A stretch of 64,000 nt of DNA from Oceanobacillus kimchii X50 (GTDB lineage: Bacteria; Bacillota; Bacilli; Bacillales; Amphibacillaceae), in NCBI RefSeq assembly GCF_000340475.1, contig NZ_CM001792.1, positions 526,783 through 590,782 of the forward strand, in the 5' to 3' direction. The notes beneath the pieces were generated by a model. The model saw nothing but the letters and a program-made list of their open reading frames with translations, ran no database searches and was not told the origin of the DNA. The position numbers were made by a program, and so were the translations under genes. Shown piece after piece: positions 25,938 through 34,577 of this stretch (positions are counted from its first letter, which is position 1; each line of letters begins with the position of its first letter).

Positions 25938-27518
25938 CTAATTGTGATTCATAACCACCTGATAATTATTCGTCGTAATAGCAGCAACACGAGGATGTTT
26001 TTCGAAATACGTTTGAATGAGTTCTACAGCATCCTTTTGGATTTCTTTTACTACTTTCTTATGTTTAAACATATCGTAATTACCACCGCCAGATGCACGG
26101 TAATTATTTAATACAACGTGAAAAGTATCGTGACTTTTTATTGGTTCACCATGGTAGCACATATTGGAAACACGATCACCTGGTGGATTTGAAATGTTCA
26201 TTGTATAATCAATTCCATGCCAGATATCATAATTATAATGTTGTGGTTTTGGTTCTACAAAACTAGGATTGACGATAATTTGGTTATCTTCAATAGTAAA
26301 GTATTCTGCGCTTTTTTCTAAGGCATCTTTTATGTCTTGTCCAGTTAATTCTAATACAGTTAACGTATTGGGATACATATAATTAGATACAATATCGCGC
26401 ATTGTAACTTCCGAAGAAAATCCTTTTGACGTGTTATTCAATAACGCAGAAACAGATATATCAACTTCCGCCGCATCCATTTGTACTTTATGAATAAATT
26501 CTATAAATGGATGCTTATTAATACGTGCTTGAAAAGAGTCATGAATAACCATATCTCCATCAATCTTCCCAATAGGTTGATCTAACCATGTTTGCGTGGA
26601 AGATTCTAATGCTTCCATGTAGTTAAGTACTTGTTGATTGGATTTTACATCTGTAAATTGCTGAATATGGCCTTTTTTACTATCAATCATCCATTTATCC
26701 TGTTTATCTTTGATGAGAGTAATTTCGGCTTTCCCATAAGCTTGCCCATTGTGTCCTGGTTGTAAAACGATAACATTATTTTTTAGCTCATTAATTCGAC
26801 GATGTTGATGACCAGTGAGTAAGATATCGATACCTTCAATTTCTTCAACCATTTGATAGCCTTGATTTTCACCAGTCAAATCTTCGGTAGCTTCTCCTGT
26901 ATGTAAGTCTTTTTCAAATCCTCCATGATAAGCAGCAATTACAATATCGGGCTGTTCGTTCTCTTTAATGTAAGAAACCCAACTATTCAATATATCAAAT
27001 GCATCTTCAAATGATAAACCTTCAATATGCTCAGTGGACTCCCAATTAGGAATGTAATGGGTAGTTACCCCTATTATTGCTGCTGTTATTCCATTATTAA
27101 ATGTTTTAATAATATAAGGGGGACCAAATGCAGGTTCTTTTGTTTGTATATTTATAATGTTTGCAGATAACCAAGGGAAATTAGATTCATGAATGGCTTG
27201 TTGTAAAACCGCGTGTCCAAAATTAAATTCATGGTTTCCGATTACTCCCGCGTCTATTTGTAATCGATTCATTATTCCTACCATAGGATTTGGTTTATCC
27301 AGATGTTCCTTCACGTAATGTGTCATAAGTGGTGTTCCTTGAATTAAATCACCATTATCAATAACAATTAGATTCTCTTCGGATTCTTTATGTTCCTCTA
27401 CCACTGTTGCATATTTAGCAAGTCCAATATCTTCTTTTTTATTTGTTCCATACTGTATTGGCATTGCATGTCCATGTACATCACTTGTATATAAGATAGT
27501 TACTGTTGATTGATGCAA
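25938..27518 (-). CDS. 5'-nucleotidase / cyclic phosphodiesterase family phosphoesterase
   Basis: 526 aa. Metallophosphatase domain (YTSDVHGHAMPI, VIDNGDLIQGTP, VIGNHEFNFG, LTGHQHRRI) followed by the 5'-nucleotidase C-terminal domain (about 330-500). It resembles B. subtilis YunD-type intracellular nucleotidases: no signal peptide is seen. It should release phosphate from nucleotides or cyclic nucleotides; real substrate unknown. TTG at 27518 lies behind AAGGATG. It follows the phn transporter genes on the same strand but after a hairpin with a T-run, so readthrough or its own promoter is needed. Confidence 0.82.
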   Translation of the reverse strand: MHQSTVTILYTSDVHGHAMPIQYGTNKKEDIGLAKYATVVEEHKESEENLIVIDNGDLIQGTPLMTHYVKEHLDKPNPMVGIMNRLQIDAGVIGNHEFNFGHAVLQQAIHESNFPWLSANIINIQTKEPAFGPPYIIKTFNNGITAAIIGVTTHYIPNWESTEHIEGLSFEDAFDILNSWVSYIKENEQPDIVIAAYHGGFEKDLHTGEATEDLTGENQGYQMVEEIEGIDILLTGHQHRRINELKNNVIVLQPGHNGQAYGKAEITLIKDKQDKWMIDSKKGHIQQFTDVKSNQQVLNYMEALESSTQTWLDQPIGKIDGDMVIHDSFQARINKHPFIEFIHKVQMDAAEVDISVSALLNNTSKGFSSEVTMRDIVSNYMYPNTLTVLELTGQDIKDALEKSAEYFTIEDNQIIVNPSFVEPKPQHYNYDIWHGIDYTMNISNPPGDRVSNMCYHGEPIKSHDTFHVVLNNYRASGGGNYDMFKHKKVVKEIQKDAVELIQTYFEKHPRVAAITTNNYQVVMNHN

Positions 27519-27564
27519 TCAAAAAACATCCTTTCTATCATACTACTGTCTGCTTGTAATCGTT

Positions 27565-27603
27565 AAAACGCCCTCGAGCAATAGTAGACTTTACTCGAGG
27601 ACG
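27565..27603 (-). terminator. Terminator or attenuator between phnE and the nucleotidase
   Basis: On the minus strand CGTCCTCGAG (27603-27594) pairs with CTCGAGGGCG (27578-27569) and is followed by TTTT. Confidence 0.7.
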
Positions 27604-27627
27604 GAAGAATTGCCATTAATAAGTTTC

Positions 27628-28434
27628 TTATACAATCTTACGACGAATTTTTGCAGAAGCAAAATCAATGATCGTTACTACAATAATGATCGCCAGCAAA
27701 ATCATACCCATTTCATTCCAATTACGGTTACTAGATGCGAACATAATCATTGTACCAATACCACCTGCTCCAACGATACCTAGTATAGAAGAAGCACGGA
27801 TATCTACTTCAAAACGATAAATGGCATAAGACAGGAATTCTGGAATGATTTGTGGAAGGACACCGTGGAATAAAATTTGAACTTTATTCGCACCTGAAGC
27901 TTCCATTGCTTCGATGACTTGCATATCAATGGATTCGATAATTTCAGAGAACATTTTTCCTAGCATCCCTGTAGATCCAATCGCAATAGCGAGCACCCCT
28001 GCAAATGCATTTGGTCCAACTGCTACTACAAATAGAATGGCAAGGATAATTTCTGGAAATGCACGTACGGAAGATAAGAAAAATTTCCCGATGACCGAAG
28101 TGATGATTCCGCCCATCATATTGCGTGCTGCAATAAATGATAATGGAACAGCTATTACTGCTGCCATTAACGATCCAGCGAATGCGATAAAGATAGTCTC
28201 TAACATACTTGCGGATACATCACCTAAAGCAGACCAATCAGGACTGAATAATTCTGGGATGACACGCTGGAAATTATTTATAGCTCTTTCGATTGCACGT
28301 CCCCAATCAATATCAATAGTCACAAACGTCCATATGTACATTGCAATAACAAGTATAGCAATAATAATATTACGGACTTTCTTCGCTAAAGAGTTCTTTG
28401 GTTTTGGAGGTAAGGAAAGATTTTTATTTTCCAT
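27628..28434 (-). CDS. phnE: Phosphonate-type ABC transporter permease PhnE, second copy
   Basis: 268 aa inner-membrane permease with about six helices and the EAA-loop-like stretch EAMEASGANKVQILFHGVLP. It ends FASAKIRRKIV. It is paralogous to the permease gene directly upstream; together they should form a heterodimeric channel fed by PhnD and driven by PhnC. The first base of its start ATG (28434) is the last base of the preceding gene, so translation is coupled. Substrate (phosphonate, phosphite or similar) is inferred from family. Confidence 0.86.
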   Translation of the reverse strand: MENKNLSLPPKPKNSLAKKVRNIIIAILVIAMYIWTFVTIDIDWGRAIERAINNFQRVIPELFSPDWSALGDVSASMLETIFIAFAGSLMAAVIAVPLSFIAARNMMGGIITSVIGKFFLSSVRAFPEIILAILFVVAVGPNAFAGVLAIAIGSTGMLGKMFSEIIESIDMQVIEAMEASGANKVQILFHGVLPQIIPEFLSYAIYRFEVDIRASSILGIVGAGGIGTMIMFASSNRNWNEMGMILLAIIIVVTIIDFASAKIRRKIV

Positions 28435-29249
28435 TATAATAACGCCTCCCTTAATTTCGTGCTGATATACTCAATGATAATGACAACTACTAAAATAACG
28501 ACAATAATCATCATTGCATTTGGATAATTATAAAATTGTAATTGTTGGTTCAGTACTAAACCAATACCACCAGCACCTACAAGACCAAGGACGAGTGATG
28601 CACGAATATTAATTTCAAATACATAAAGCACAAGTGAAGTAAATTGTGGTAATACTTGTGGGACTAGTGCATACAAAATGACTTGAAATACATTTCCTCC
28701 AGATGCGCGCATTGCTTCTAGTGGATTCATATCGACGGCTTCAATCGTTTCACTAATTAACTTTGCAAGAATTCCAATAGAAAATACAATTAGTGCTAAG
28801 ATACCAGGAAAAACACCGATACCAAACAATCCAACAAAAATTACTGCAAGAACAAGGTCTGGGATAGTACGTAATATATTTAAAAAAGTACGAGATATGT
28901 AATATAATGGTTTGACTGTTGTAATATTGCGTGCTGCAAGTAATGATAGTGGCACAGTGAAGAGCGCTGCCACTGTAGTTGCGATAATTGCCATTTGTAT
29001 CGTTTCAATAATAGCAGGTAGTATTGGCATAATAACTGCTGGATTTGGTGGGAAGAACTTTTCAATTACTTCTTTCATATTAGAAAGTGCATTTTCAAAT
29101 CCGCTTGTCATTTGTTGTTGTGTATTTATCATGCTATATAAATACATTGCTAGTACAACAAAGAAGATAACAGTAACCTGCATTTTTGTTTTTGCTGGAT
29201 AAAGAGATGGAATTTCTTTTTTACTCAATGGTTGCTTGGAGTTTGTCAC
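28434..29249 (-). CDS. phnE: Phosphonate-type ABC transporter permease PhnE, first copy
   Basis: 271 aa permease, about six membrane helices, EAA-like loop NPLEAMRASGGNVFQVILYA. It ends YISTKLREALL. It overlaps phnC by 4 bp and the second phnE by 1 bp, the tight packing of one transport operon. Family members import phosphonates, phosphite or related anions. No C-P lyase genes are present in the window, so the fate of a phosphonate cannot be traced here. Confidence 0.86.
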   Translation of the reverse strand: MTNSKQPLSKKEIPSLYPAKTKMQVTVIFFVVLAMYLYSMINTQQQMTSGFENALSNMKEVIEKFFPPNPAVIMPILPAIIETIQMAIIATTVAALFTVPLSLLAARNITTVKPLYYISRTFLNILRTIPDLVLAVIFVGLFGIGVFPGILALIVFSIGILAKLISETIEAVDMNPLEAMRASGGNVFQVILYALVPQVLPQFTSLVLYVFEINIRASLVLGLVGAGGIGLVLNQQLQFYNYPNAMMIIVVILVVVIIIEYISTKLREALL

Positions 29250-30022
29250 GACTCTTTTGCACCCCCACGTAGGTCATCTTCACGTATAGAGCGACCATAA
29301 ATTTCTTCGAAGGTACTTTCACTAACCTCCGATACAGGACCGTCAAATACAACTTCACCAGCTCGCATTCCTATAATCCGATCCGCATATTCCATCGCCA
29401 TATCGATAAAGTGAAGGTTTACGATTGTTGTAATTTTGTCTTCACGGTTAATTTTCTTTAAATAAGTCATTACTTGATGAGAAGTCGGAGGGTCGAGTGA
29501 TGCGACAGGCTCATCAGCTAAAATATACTTTGGTTGTTGGGTGAGAACACGTGCAATGCTAACCCGTTGTTGTTGTCCCCCACTAAGTTCATCGGCACGG
29601 TTATAAATCTTTTCTGCAATATTAACACGGTGCAGACTCTCATAAGCTAATGCAACATCTTCTTTTTTATATTGATTAAAGATAGATCGGATAGTGCCCG
29701 TATGCCCAAGGCGACCAGCTAGCACATTTTTAAATACATTAGAACGTTTAACGAGATTATAATTCTGAAAAATCATACCTGTTTTCGTGCGTAACATACG
29801 TAACTTATTTCCGCTATACTTTAAAATATTTTCATCATCAAGGATTAGCTCGCCAGTTGTTGGAGTAACTAATCGGTTAATACTGCGAATAAATGTAGAC
29901 TTACCAGCCCCTGATAAACCGACAATTACAACAAATTCTCCATCATTGATTTTTACATTAATATTTTTCAGACCTTCCGTTCCATTTGGATAGACAAGGC
30001 CGACATCCTTAAACTCAATCAT
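29246..30022 (-). CDS. phnC: Phosphonate-type ABC transporter ATPase PhnC
   Basis: 258 aa ABC ATPase: Walker A GLSGAGKST, Q-loop MIFQNYNLV, signature LSGGQQQRVSIAR, Walker B YILADEPVASLD, H-loop VNLHFID. PhnC-specific features include LVYPNGTEGLKNIN at the start. It energises the PhnE permeases at the cytoplasmic face. ATG at 30022 follows AGGATT-type ribosome sequence. It lies downstream of phnD across a hairpin that may reduce its expression relative to the binding protein. Confidence 0.9.
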   Translation of the reverse strand: MIEFKDVGLVYPNGTEGLKNINVKINDGEFVVIVGLSGAGKSTFIRSINRLVTPTTGELILDDENILKYSGNKLRMLRTKTGMIFQNYNLVKRSNVFKNVLAGRLGHTGTIRSIFNQYKKEDVALAYESLHRVNIAEKIYNRADELSGGQQQRVSIARVLTQQPKYILADEPVASLDPPTSHQVMTYLKKINREDKITTIVNLHFIDMAMEYADRIIGMRAGEVVFDGPVSEVSESTFEEIYGRSIREDDLRGGAKES

Positions 30023-30062
30023 AGTAGAAATCCTCCATTACAAAATAAGTCAAAACACTAGG

Positions 30063-30094
30063 AAAAAAGGGGAGTATAATAACTCCCCTTTTTT
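30063..30094 (-). terminator. Partial terminator between phnD and phnC
   Basis: AAAAAAGGGGAGT/ACTCCCCTTTTTT perfect inverted repeat with a 6-nt loop. Because it lies inside the operon it probably limits readthrough, giving more binding protein than ATPase and permease. Confidence 0.75.
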
Positions 30095-30124
30095 ATTAGT
30101 GTAGTCGATTGAAAAAGCATTGAA

Positions 30125-31087
30125 TTATAGTTCGATATTATCTTTGAACTCCTGGTATGTATCTCGAACAATGTCGTATTCTTCATCCGATGCTTCATCG
30201 ATTGCATCCCAGTTATATACTTCGTTCATAATTTGAATCATCTCTTCATCATCATTAAAAGACAAGAACGCTTCTTTTACTTTTTGTACAAAGTCATCTG
30301 GCAGTTCTTTTGTTACAGAAATAGTGTCATTTGGAATTTCATCTGTATAACCAAGAATTGATAAGTCTTCCATTACAGTTGGATATTCTTCTTCTAATTC
30401 CGTTCTTACATCATCAAATGTTGTTGCAACGTCTGCATCTCCATTTAAAACAGAAATAGCTGAGTTGTCGTGTCCACCGGAAGAAATAGACCCTCCGAAG
30501 AAATTACTTTCTAATTCAGCAGCTGTATCATAATCAAATTCTTCCATTAATTGACTGGCAGGGAATAAATATCCTGAAGTGGAACCTTGATCCGCATAAG
30601 CCCAAACTTTCCCCTCTAAGTCTGCTAAACTCTCAATGCCAGAATCAGAGCGTACTACATATTGTGCCTTATAGGTTCCAGAACCGTAACGAATGGATTT
30701 TAAAATAACTTCTGCATCATATTGTTCACTAGCAAGCACATAACCAAATGCAGGGATAAATCCAACATGTACTTGGTTTGCACCCATTGCTTCTACTAAC
30801 GCATTATAATTAGTCATAACTCGACCCTCTACAGTAATTCCTAGTTCTTCCCCTAGTCTTTCTGCTAAAGGTTCTACTGTATCTGCAATGGTGTCAGAAT
30901 CCTGCGATGGAACAAATCCCATTACAAGCGTTTCAGGGATTTCACCATCAGCAGCTGCTTCATCTCCATTTGCTTCATCCCCATTCGAGCTTGAATCATC
31001 AGTACCTGCATCTTCATCAGAGCTACCACATGCTGCTAAAAATAATACAAGTCCAATGATTAGCAATAAACTGTAAAATTTCTTCAT
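30125..31087 (-). CDS. phnD: Phosphonate-type substrate-binding lipoprotein PhnD
   Basis: 320 aa. A signal peptide with lipobox LFLAAC anchors it outside the membrane, and an acidic Ser/Asp linker (about 22-48) separates it from the binding domain. PhnD motifs: LVMGFVPSQDSDTI, VHVGFIPAFGYVLA, YVVRSDSGIESLADLEGK and SGYLFPAS. It captures substrate for PhnC/PhnE. The start is ATG 31087, 6 nt after GGAGGG; the frame continues 20 codons further up without a site. First gene of the operon. Confidence 0.92.
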   Translation of the reverse strand: MKKFYSLLLIIGLVLFLAACGSSDEDAGTDDSSSNGDEANGDEAAADGEIPETLVMGFVPSQDSDTIADTVEPLAERLGEELGITVEGRVMTNYNALVEAMGANQVHVGFIPAFGYVLASEQYDAEVILKSIRYGSGTYKAQYVVRSDSGIESLADLEGKVWAYADQGSTSGYLFPASQLMEEFDYDTAAELESNFFGGSISSGGHDNSAISVLNGDADVATTFDDVRTELEEEYPTVMEDLSILGYTDEIPNDTISVTKELPDDFVQKVKEAFLSFNDDEEMIQIMNEVYNWDAIDEASDEEYDIVRDTYQEFKDNIEL

Positions 31088-31134
31088 CTTGACCCTCCTA
31101 TGTAATATAAAGAAATATCTTACAGTTCTATTAA

Positions 31135-31163
31135 ATAATATTTTCAACTAAAAATCTAGTCAA
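31135..31163 (-). promoter_or_regulatory. Promoter of the phn operon, with Pho-box-like repeats
   Basis: On the minus strand TTGACT (31163-31158), 17-bp spacer, TATTAT (31140-31135). Just upstream, TTAA-containing hexamers begin at 31188 and 31177, an 11-bp spacing like PhoP boxes (TTAACA repeats). The promoter is convincing; the Pho box is only a candidate. Confidence 0.65.
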
Positions 31164-31319
31164 TTTCTGTAAATTAACTTTGTTTTAACAATTAATTTTG
31201 AGATAGATCGGAATTTTTGTATTATTATTTATGGTTAGTTATGTAATAATTTATGCTTTTTTTTTGAAAACCGATATAATAAAAGTGGGGGAATGTATAA
31301 TTGAGGGAGTGGAGCAAAG

Positions 31320-31766
31320 ATGGAATTGGTAACGAAGAAACAGGATCCATCCTTAAAGTTACTAGTTATATTATCCAAAGCGTACAAAACAGTAATGGAG
31401 CAAGTAGAGTTAGATGTGAAGTCCAGGGGAATAAGTTTAACTGATTTTGCTGTTTTGGAATTATTGTATCATCGGGGGAAACAACCTTTACAAAAAATCG
31501 CAGATAAAATTTTGTTAACAAGCGGAAGTATTACGTATGTTGTAAATAAGCTTGAAAAACAAGGATATTTAACGAGAGAACAGTGTGAATTAGACAAGCG
31601 AGTTACCTATGCTGTTATTACTGATAAAGGTACAGAATTACTCGATTCTATTTTCCCAGGACATTGGGAAAAAATTAAAAAAATCATGCATGGACTAGAC
31701 TATCAGGAAAAGGAAGAAGCAATTGTTTTATTAAGAAAGTTAGGAACGGCAATTCGAGAACTTTAA
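31320..31766 (+). CDS. MarR-family transcriptional regulator
   Basis: 148 aa winged helix: FAVLELLYHRGKQPLQKIADKI, recognition helix SGSITYVVNKLEKQGYL, wing LDKRVTYAVITDKG. Such proteins bind palindromes as dimers and are released by small ligands or oxidants. It diverges from phnD with 232 bp between, but nothing in the sequence ties the two. ATG at 31320 follows GGGAGTGGAG. No ligand cysteines of OhrR type stand out at the N-terminus. The target genes are unknown. Confidence 0.85.
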   Translation: MELVTKKQDPSLKLLVILSKAYKTVMEQVELDVKSRGISLTDFAVLELLYHRGKQPLQKIADKILLTSGSITYVVNKLEKQGYLTREQCELDKRVTYAVITDKGTELLDSIFPGHWEKIKKIMHGLDYQEKEEAIVLLRKLGTAIREL

Positions 31767-32073
31767 TATTTAGTTATTATAATTTTTATCATGAGGCTGA
31801 GGCAAAGGTAGAAAAATACTTTTCCCGGTCTCATTTACGCATGAAGCCATTACTGTAAAAATCGGCATTCTGCCATCTGCAATAGAAGCCAAACAAATAT
31901 CTTATTAAGGGATCTAAGAAGTAGATAACCTGCATAGAGAGTAATATAAGTTAATTTTTAGGGGATTATAACAGTAAAGTTTCAATATTGTTAAGTTAAT
32001 GTTTAGGTCAATGCTTTCATGGGTAAAAGATAATACGAAGAATAAATTTCGTACTACATCAGGAGGAATGACA
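31767..32073. other. Gap upstream of the glutaredoxin-like gene
   Basis: 307 bp without a convincing ORF. A SigB-type promoter lies at 32001-32026. The stretch 31855-31905 (TCTGCAATAGAAGCCAAAC region) weakly resembles 14880-14905 and may be decayed repeat material. Confidence 0.45.
32001..32026 (+). promoter_or_regulatory. Candidate SigB promoter for the glutaredoxin-like gene
   Basis: GTTTAG (32001-32006), 14-bp spacer, GGGTAA (32021-32026). It has the same spacer length as the sigB-operon and 10736 promoters, and lies 47 bp before the ATG. Confidence 0.65.
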
Positions 32074-32349
32074 ATGAGTAAAGTGGTGGTCTATGTTAGT
32101 GAAGTTAACGAACCCTCCAAAAAAGTTATTGAGCTATTGGATGACTATAAAATAACTTATGAGATGAAAAATGTAACTAAAAATAAAACGTATTTGCAGG
32201 AATTACAAAGTAAAGGGATTTATGGTACTCCGGCTACAGAAATAGACGGAGACATGGTATTAGGTTTTCAAAAAAATAAGTTGAAGTACGCATTAGGCGT
32301 AGATGATGTTTCGCATTATTCCTCTTTGTTTGATGGGTTCAATTCATAA
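32074..32349 (+). CDS. Glutaredoxin-fold protein lacking the redox cysteines
   Basis: 91 aa. The fold pattern is that of a small glutaredoxin: VVVYVSEVNEPSKKVIELLDDY at the N-terminus, a YGTPATEIDG cis-Pro loop in the middle, and a LKYALGV end. At the place of the CxxC motif it reads SEVNEPS, and no Cys occurs anywhere in the protein, so it cannot be a classical thiol reductase. It may be a binding or scaffold derivative. The start is ATG 32074 after AGGAGG; the upstream extension to 31999 overlaps the SigB promoter. Probably SigB-controlled. Confidence 0.72.
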   Translation: MSKVVVYVSEVNEPSKKVIELLDDYKITYEMKNVTKNKTYLQELQSKGIYGTPATEIDGDMVLGFQKNKLKYALGVDDVSHYSSLFDGFNS

Positions 32350-32423
32350 TATATTTGACTTTCACATCTCATTCTGGCTGAACATATACTATTATAAAAA
32401 GTACACCAAAGGGTGTGTGAATC

Positions 32424-32786
32424 ATGCAACGTCATAGGTATCCACGTCAAATGAATACTATTCCTGAGAATTATAACTTTAATCAAGTACCCCAACAACA
32501 ACCTTTATCTCAATTAACTACTAACTGGAATACACAACAACACCCCTCCACCCCGTACGAAGTTTTTGCGAAACCGGAATTACCATTACAGAGTTTGGTA
32601 AATCAGCAAGGGCAAGGAAATTCGCCTAATTCGGCTCAATCTAACCAACAGTTCAACACCGGGGAAGGAGAAAATCCGTTGAAGTTTGATAAGGTTATGA
32701 ATACAGTTGGACAATTAGCAAGTACGTACCACCAAGTTTCACCAATAATTAAAGAGTTCAGTACGTTCGTTAAAGCTTTTCGTTAA
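32424..32786 (+). CDS. yppG: YppG-like protein
   Basis: 120 aa. The N-terminal three quarters are Gln/Asn/Pro-rich and probably disordered. The C-terminal block LKFDKVMNTVGQLASTYHQV then SPIIKEFSTFVKAF is the conserved YppG segment, often found in spore-coat-associated or uncharacterised Bacillus proteins. No signal peptide. ATG at 32424 follows AAAGGGTGTG. A terminator is found 45 bp after the stop. Function unknown. Confidence 0.75.
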   Translation: MQRHRYPRQMNTIPENYNFNQVPQQQPLSQLTTNWNTQQHPSTPYEVFAKPELPLQSLVNQQGQGNSPNSAQSNQQFNTGEGENPLKFDKVMNTVGQLASTYHQVSPIIKEFSTFVKAFR

Positions 32787-32830
32787 TTTAGCTAACCCGC
32801 ATAACATGCATGAGATTTAGGTAAAATAAA

Positions 32831-32862
32831 ACTGTTCTTCCACTTTTGGAAGAACAGTCGTT
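32831..32862 (+). terminator. Terminator after yppG
   Basis: ACTGTTCTTCCA/TGGAAGAACAGT perfect 12-bp stem with a CTTT loop, then CGTTTT. Confidence 0.85.
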
Positions 32863-32894
32863 TTGGGGAAGCACACCAAAAAGGAGAAATCATT

Positions 32895-33587
32895 ATGATA
32901 GCGTGCTTGATCATACACGGCTACACGGGAGGTCCATATGAGGTAGACCCTTTAGCAGACTTTTTAAGAAATAATACAGATTGGCATGTAGAAGTTCCTA
33001 CATTACCAGGACATGGGGAACAGCTTAGTCTCGAAAATGCATCTTACAAAAATTGGATTCAAGCAGCAGAGGCTGCTCTTGAGCCTTTACGAGATAAATA
33101 TGAAAAGGTGTATGTAATTGGTTTCTCTATGGGAGGAATGATTGCTGCCTATCTTGCGGCAAGGTATCAAATAGACAAATTAGTGTTATTAGCACCTTCT
33201 GGAAAATATTTGAGTTTCAAGCAAATTGGCTTAGATATTGCAACATGTATAGGTGATGGTATCCGTGGGGATTTAAGCAAAAACAAGCTGTATAATCATT
33301 ATAAGAAGAAGTTAGGTATGGTACCTTTAAAAGCAAATATTGAATTTATGAAATTGGTTCGCTTTACAAGGCGCTACTTGGATAAGGTGAATTCTCCAGT
33401 TTTAATTGCACATGGACAACTTGATGGGATAGTTCCTTATAAAACGGCATATTATTTAGATAAGGAAATCCATTCTGAGGAAAAAGAAGTCGTCGTGTTT
33501 GAAAGGTCTAGGCATTTAATATGCTTGGGAGAGGATAAAGATACCTTAAATGGAATGGTATATGATTTCCTCATTCAACAACAATAA
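32895..33587 (+). CDS. Carboxylesterase / monoacylglycerol-lipase-like alpha/beta hydrolase
   Basis: 230 aa single alpha/beta-hydrolase domain. The oxyanion region is LIIHGYTGGPYEVDPLADFL, nucleophile elbow IGFSMGGMIAA (Ser), acid HGQLDGIVP (Asp) and base SRHLICLGED (His). It resembles the Est30-type thermostable carboxylesterases of Bacillaceae. Intracellular; acts on short-chain esters or monoacylglycerols by family. ATG at 32895 follows AAAAAGGAG. Terminator follows. Confidence 0.85.
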   Translation: MIACLIIHGYTGGPYEVDPLADFLRNNTDWHVEVPTLPGHGEQLSLENASYKNWIQAAEAALEPLRDKYEKVYVIGFSMGGMIAAYLAARYQIDKLVLLAPSGKYLSFKQIGLDIATCIGDGIRGDLSKNKLYNHYKKKLGMVPLKANIEFMKLVRFTRRYLDKVNSPVLIAHGQLDGIVPYKTAYYLDKEIHSEEKEVVVFERSRHLICLGEDKDTLNGMVYDFLIQQQ

Positions 33588-33627
33588 AAAAACGTATGCT
33601 CTTTCCTGGTAGAGCATACGTTTTTTT
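33586..33627. terminator. Bidirectional terminator between esterase and degV genes
   Basis: Perfect 17-bp inverted repeat (33586-33602 with 33611-33627) with core ACGTATGCTCT/AGAGCATACGT, flanked by A-run and T-run. Serves both converging genes. Confidence 0.93.
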
Positions 33628-33629
33628 AG

Positions 33630-34493
33630 TTATTTATCTTTATCTTTAAAGAATGCCATTACAAGAGCGCCTTCCCCGCCATAAGTCGAAATTAAGGGCC
33701 CTGTTTCAGCAAGAAGAGCATCTTTAAAATGATATTTATTTCGTATTTCTTTAAGAACGCTGTTCGCACGATCCTCGTCTCTACAGTGCGTCATTGAAAT
33801 GATTTTGCTCTCAGTATTTTTTGTGTATTCACCAATTTGATCAATAAAACGACGAATTGACTTTTTATCGCCACGTACTTTTTCAGCTACTTCAATTTCT
33901 CCCTCATCTGTAGCTTTCATAAGAATTTTGATATTAAGTGTTTTTGCAATTCGGCCTTTCATCTTTTCAAGTCTTCCCCCAAGTACGAGGTTTTCTAGTG
34001 TCTTTAAAACAAATAAAGTAGTTGTTTGTTCCACTCGTTCATGTAGGTGTTCGACGAGGTGATCAAATGAATATCCTTCTTCTAATTTTTTACCTGCTTC
34101 ATGTAATAAAAGTGAAATTCCACACGAAGCAGTTTTTGTATTGATTACTTCAATTACACGATTCGGTTCTTCTTCCAATAACAACTCTTTTCCAGCTAAT
34201 GCATGATCATACGTACTACTTAGTGCACTAGAAAGGCTAAGCATAATAATAGGTTTGTCTGCGGGGATTTTCTTATATTCTTCATAAAAGTTATGTGGGC
34301 TGGGTGCTGCAGAACGAGGTAACTCACCTAAATCCTTTACTTTTTTATGATAAGCTTCAATTCCCATCGTAACTCCACTTGTATATTGTCCATCACTAAA
34401 ATGAAGATAGAGTGGAACTACCTTCACATCTAACTTTTCGCTTAAAAATGCTGGAATATCAGCAGAACTATCTGTCATTAGTTGAATATGCAT
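33630..34493 (-). CDS. DegV-family fatty-acid-binding protein
   Basis: 287 aa. DegV signature at the N-terminus (QLMTDSSADIPAFLSEKLDVKVVPL), fatty-acid pocket regions SAAPSPHNFYEEY and MLSLSSALSSTYDHA, and the C-terminal GPLISTYGGEGALVMAF. In firmicutes these proteins (FakB group) hold fatty acids for FakA kinase; no fakA is nearby. ATG at 34493 follows AGGTGAAGAG. Monocistronic. Confidence 0.87.
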   Translation of the reverse strand: MHIQLMTDSSADIPAFLSEKLDVKVVPLYLHFSDGQYTSGVTMGIEAYHKKVKDLGELPRSAAPSPHNFYEEYKKIPADKPIIMLSLSSALSSTYDHALAGKELLLEEEPNRVIEVINTKTASCGISLLLHEAGKKLEEGYSFDHLVEHLHERVEQTTTLFVLKTLENLVLGGRLEKMKGRIAKTLNIKILMKATDEGEIEVAEKVRGDKKSIRRFIDQIGEYTKNTESKIISMTHCRDEDRANSVLKEIRNKYHFKDALLAETGPLISTYGGEGALVMAFFKDKDK

Positions 34494-34577
34494 CTCTTCA
34501 CCTGCTTTTATAGTAACTGTGAACTTTATTATAACAGTTAATGTATAGTAATAATACGATTTTAGCGATTTATGTGT

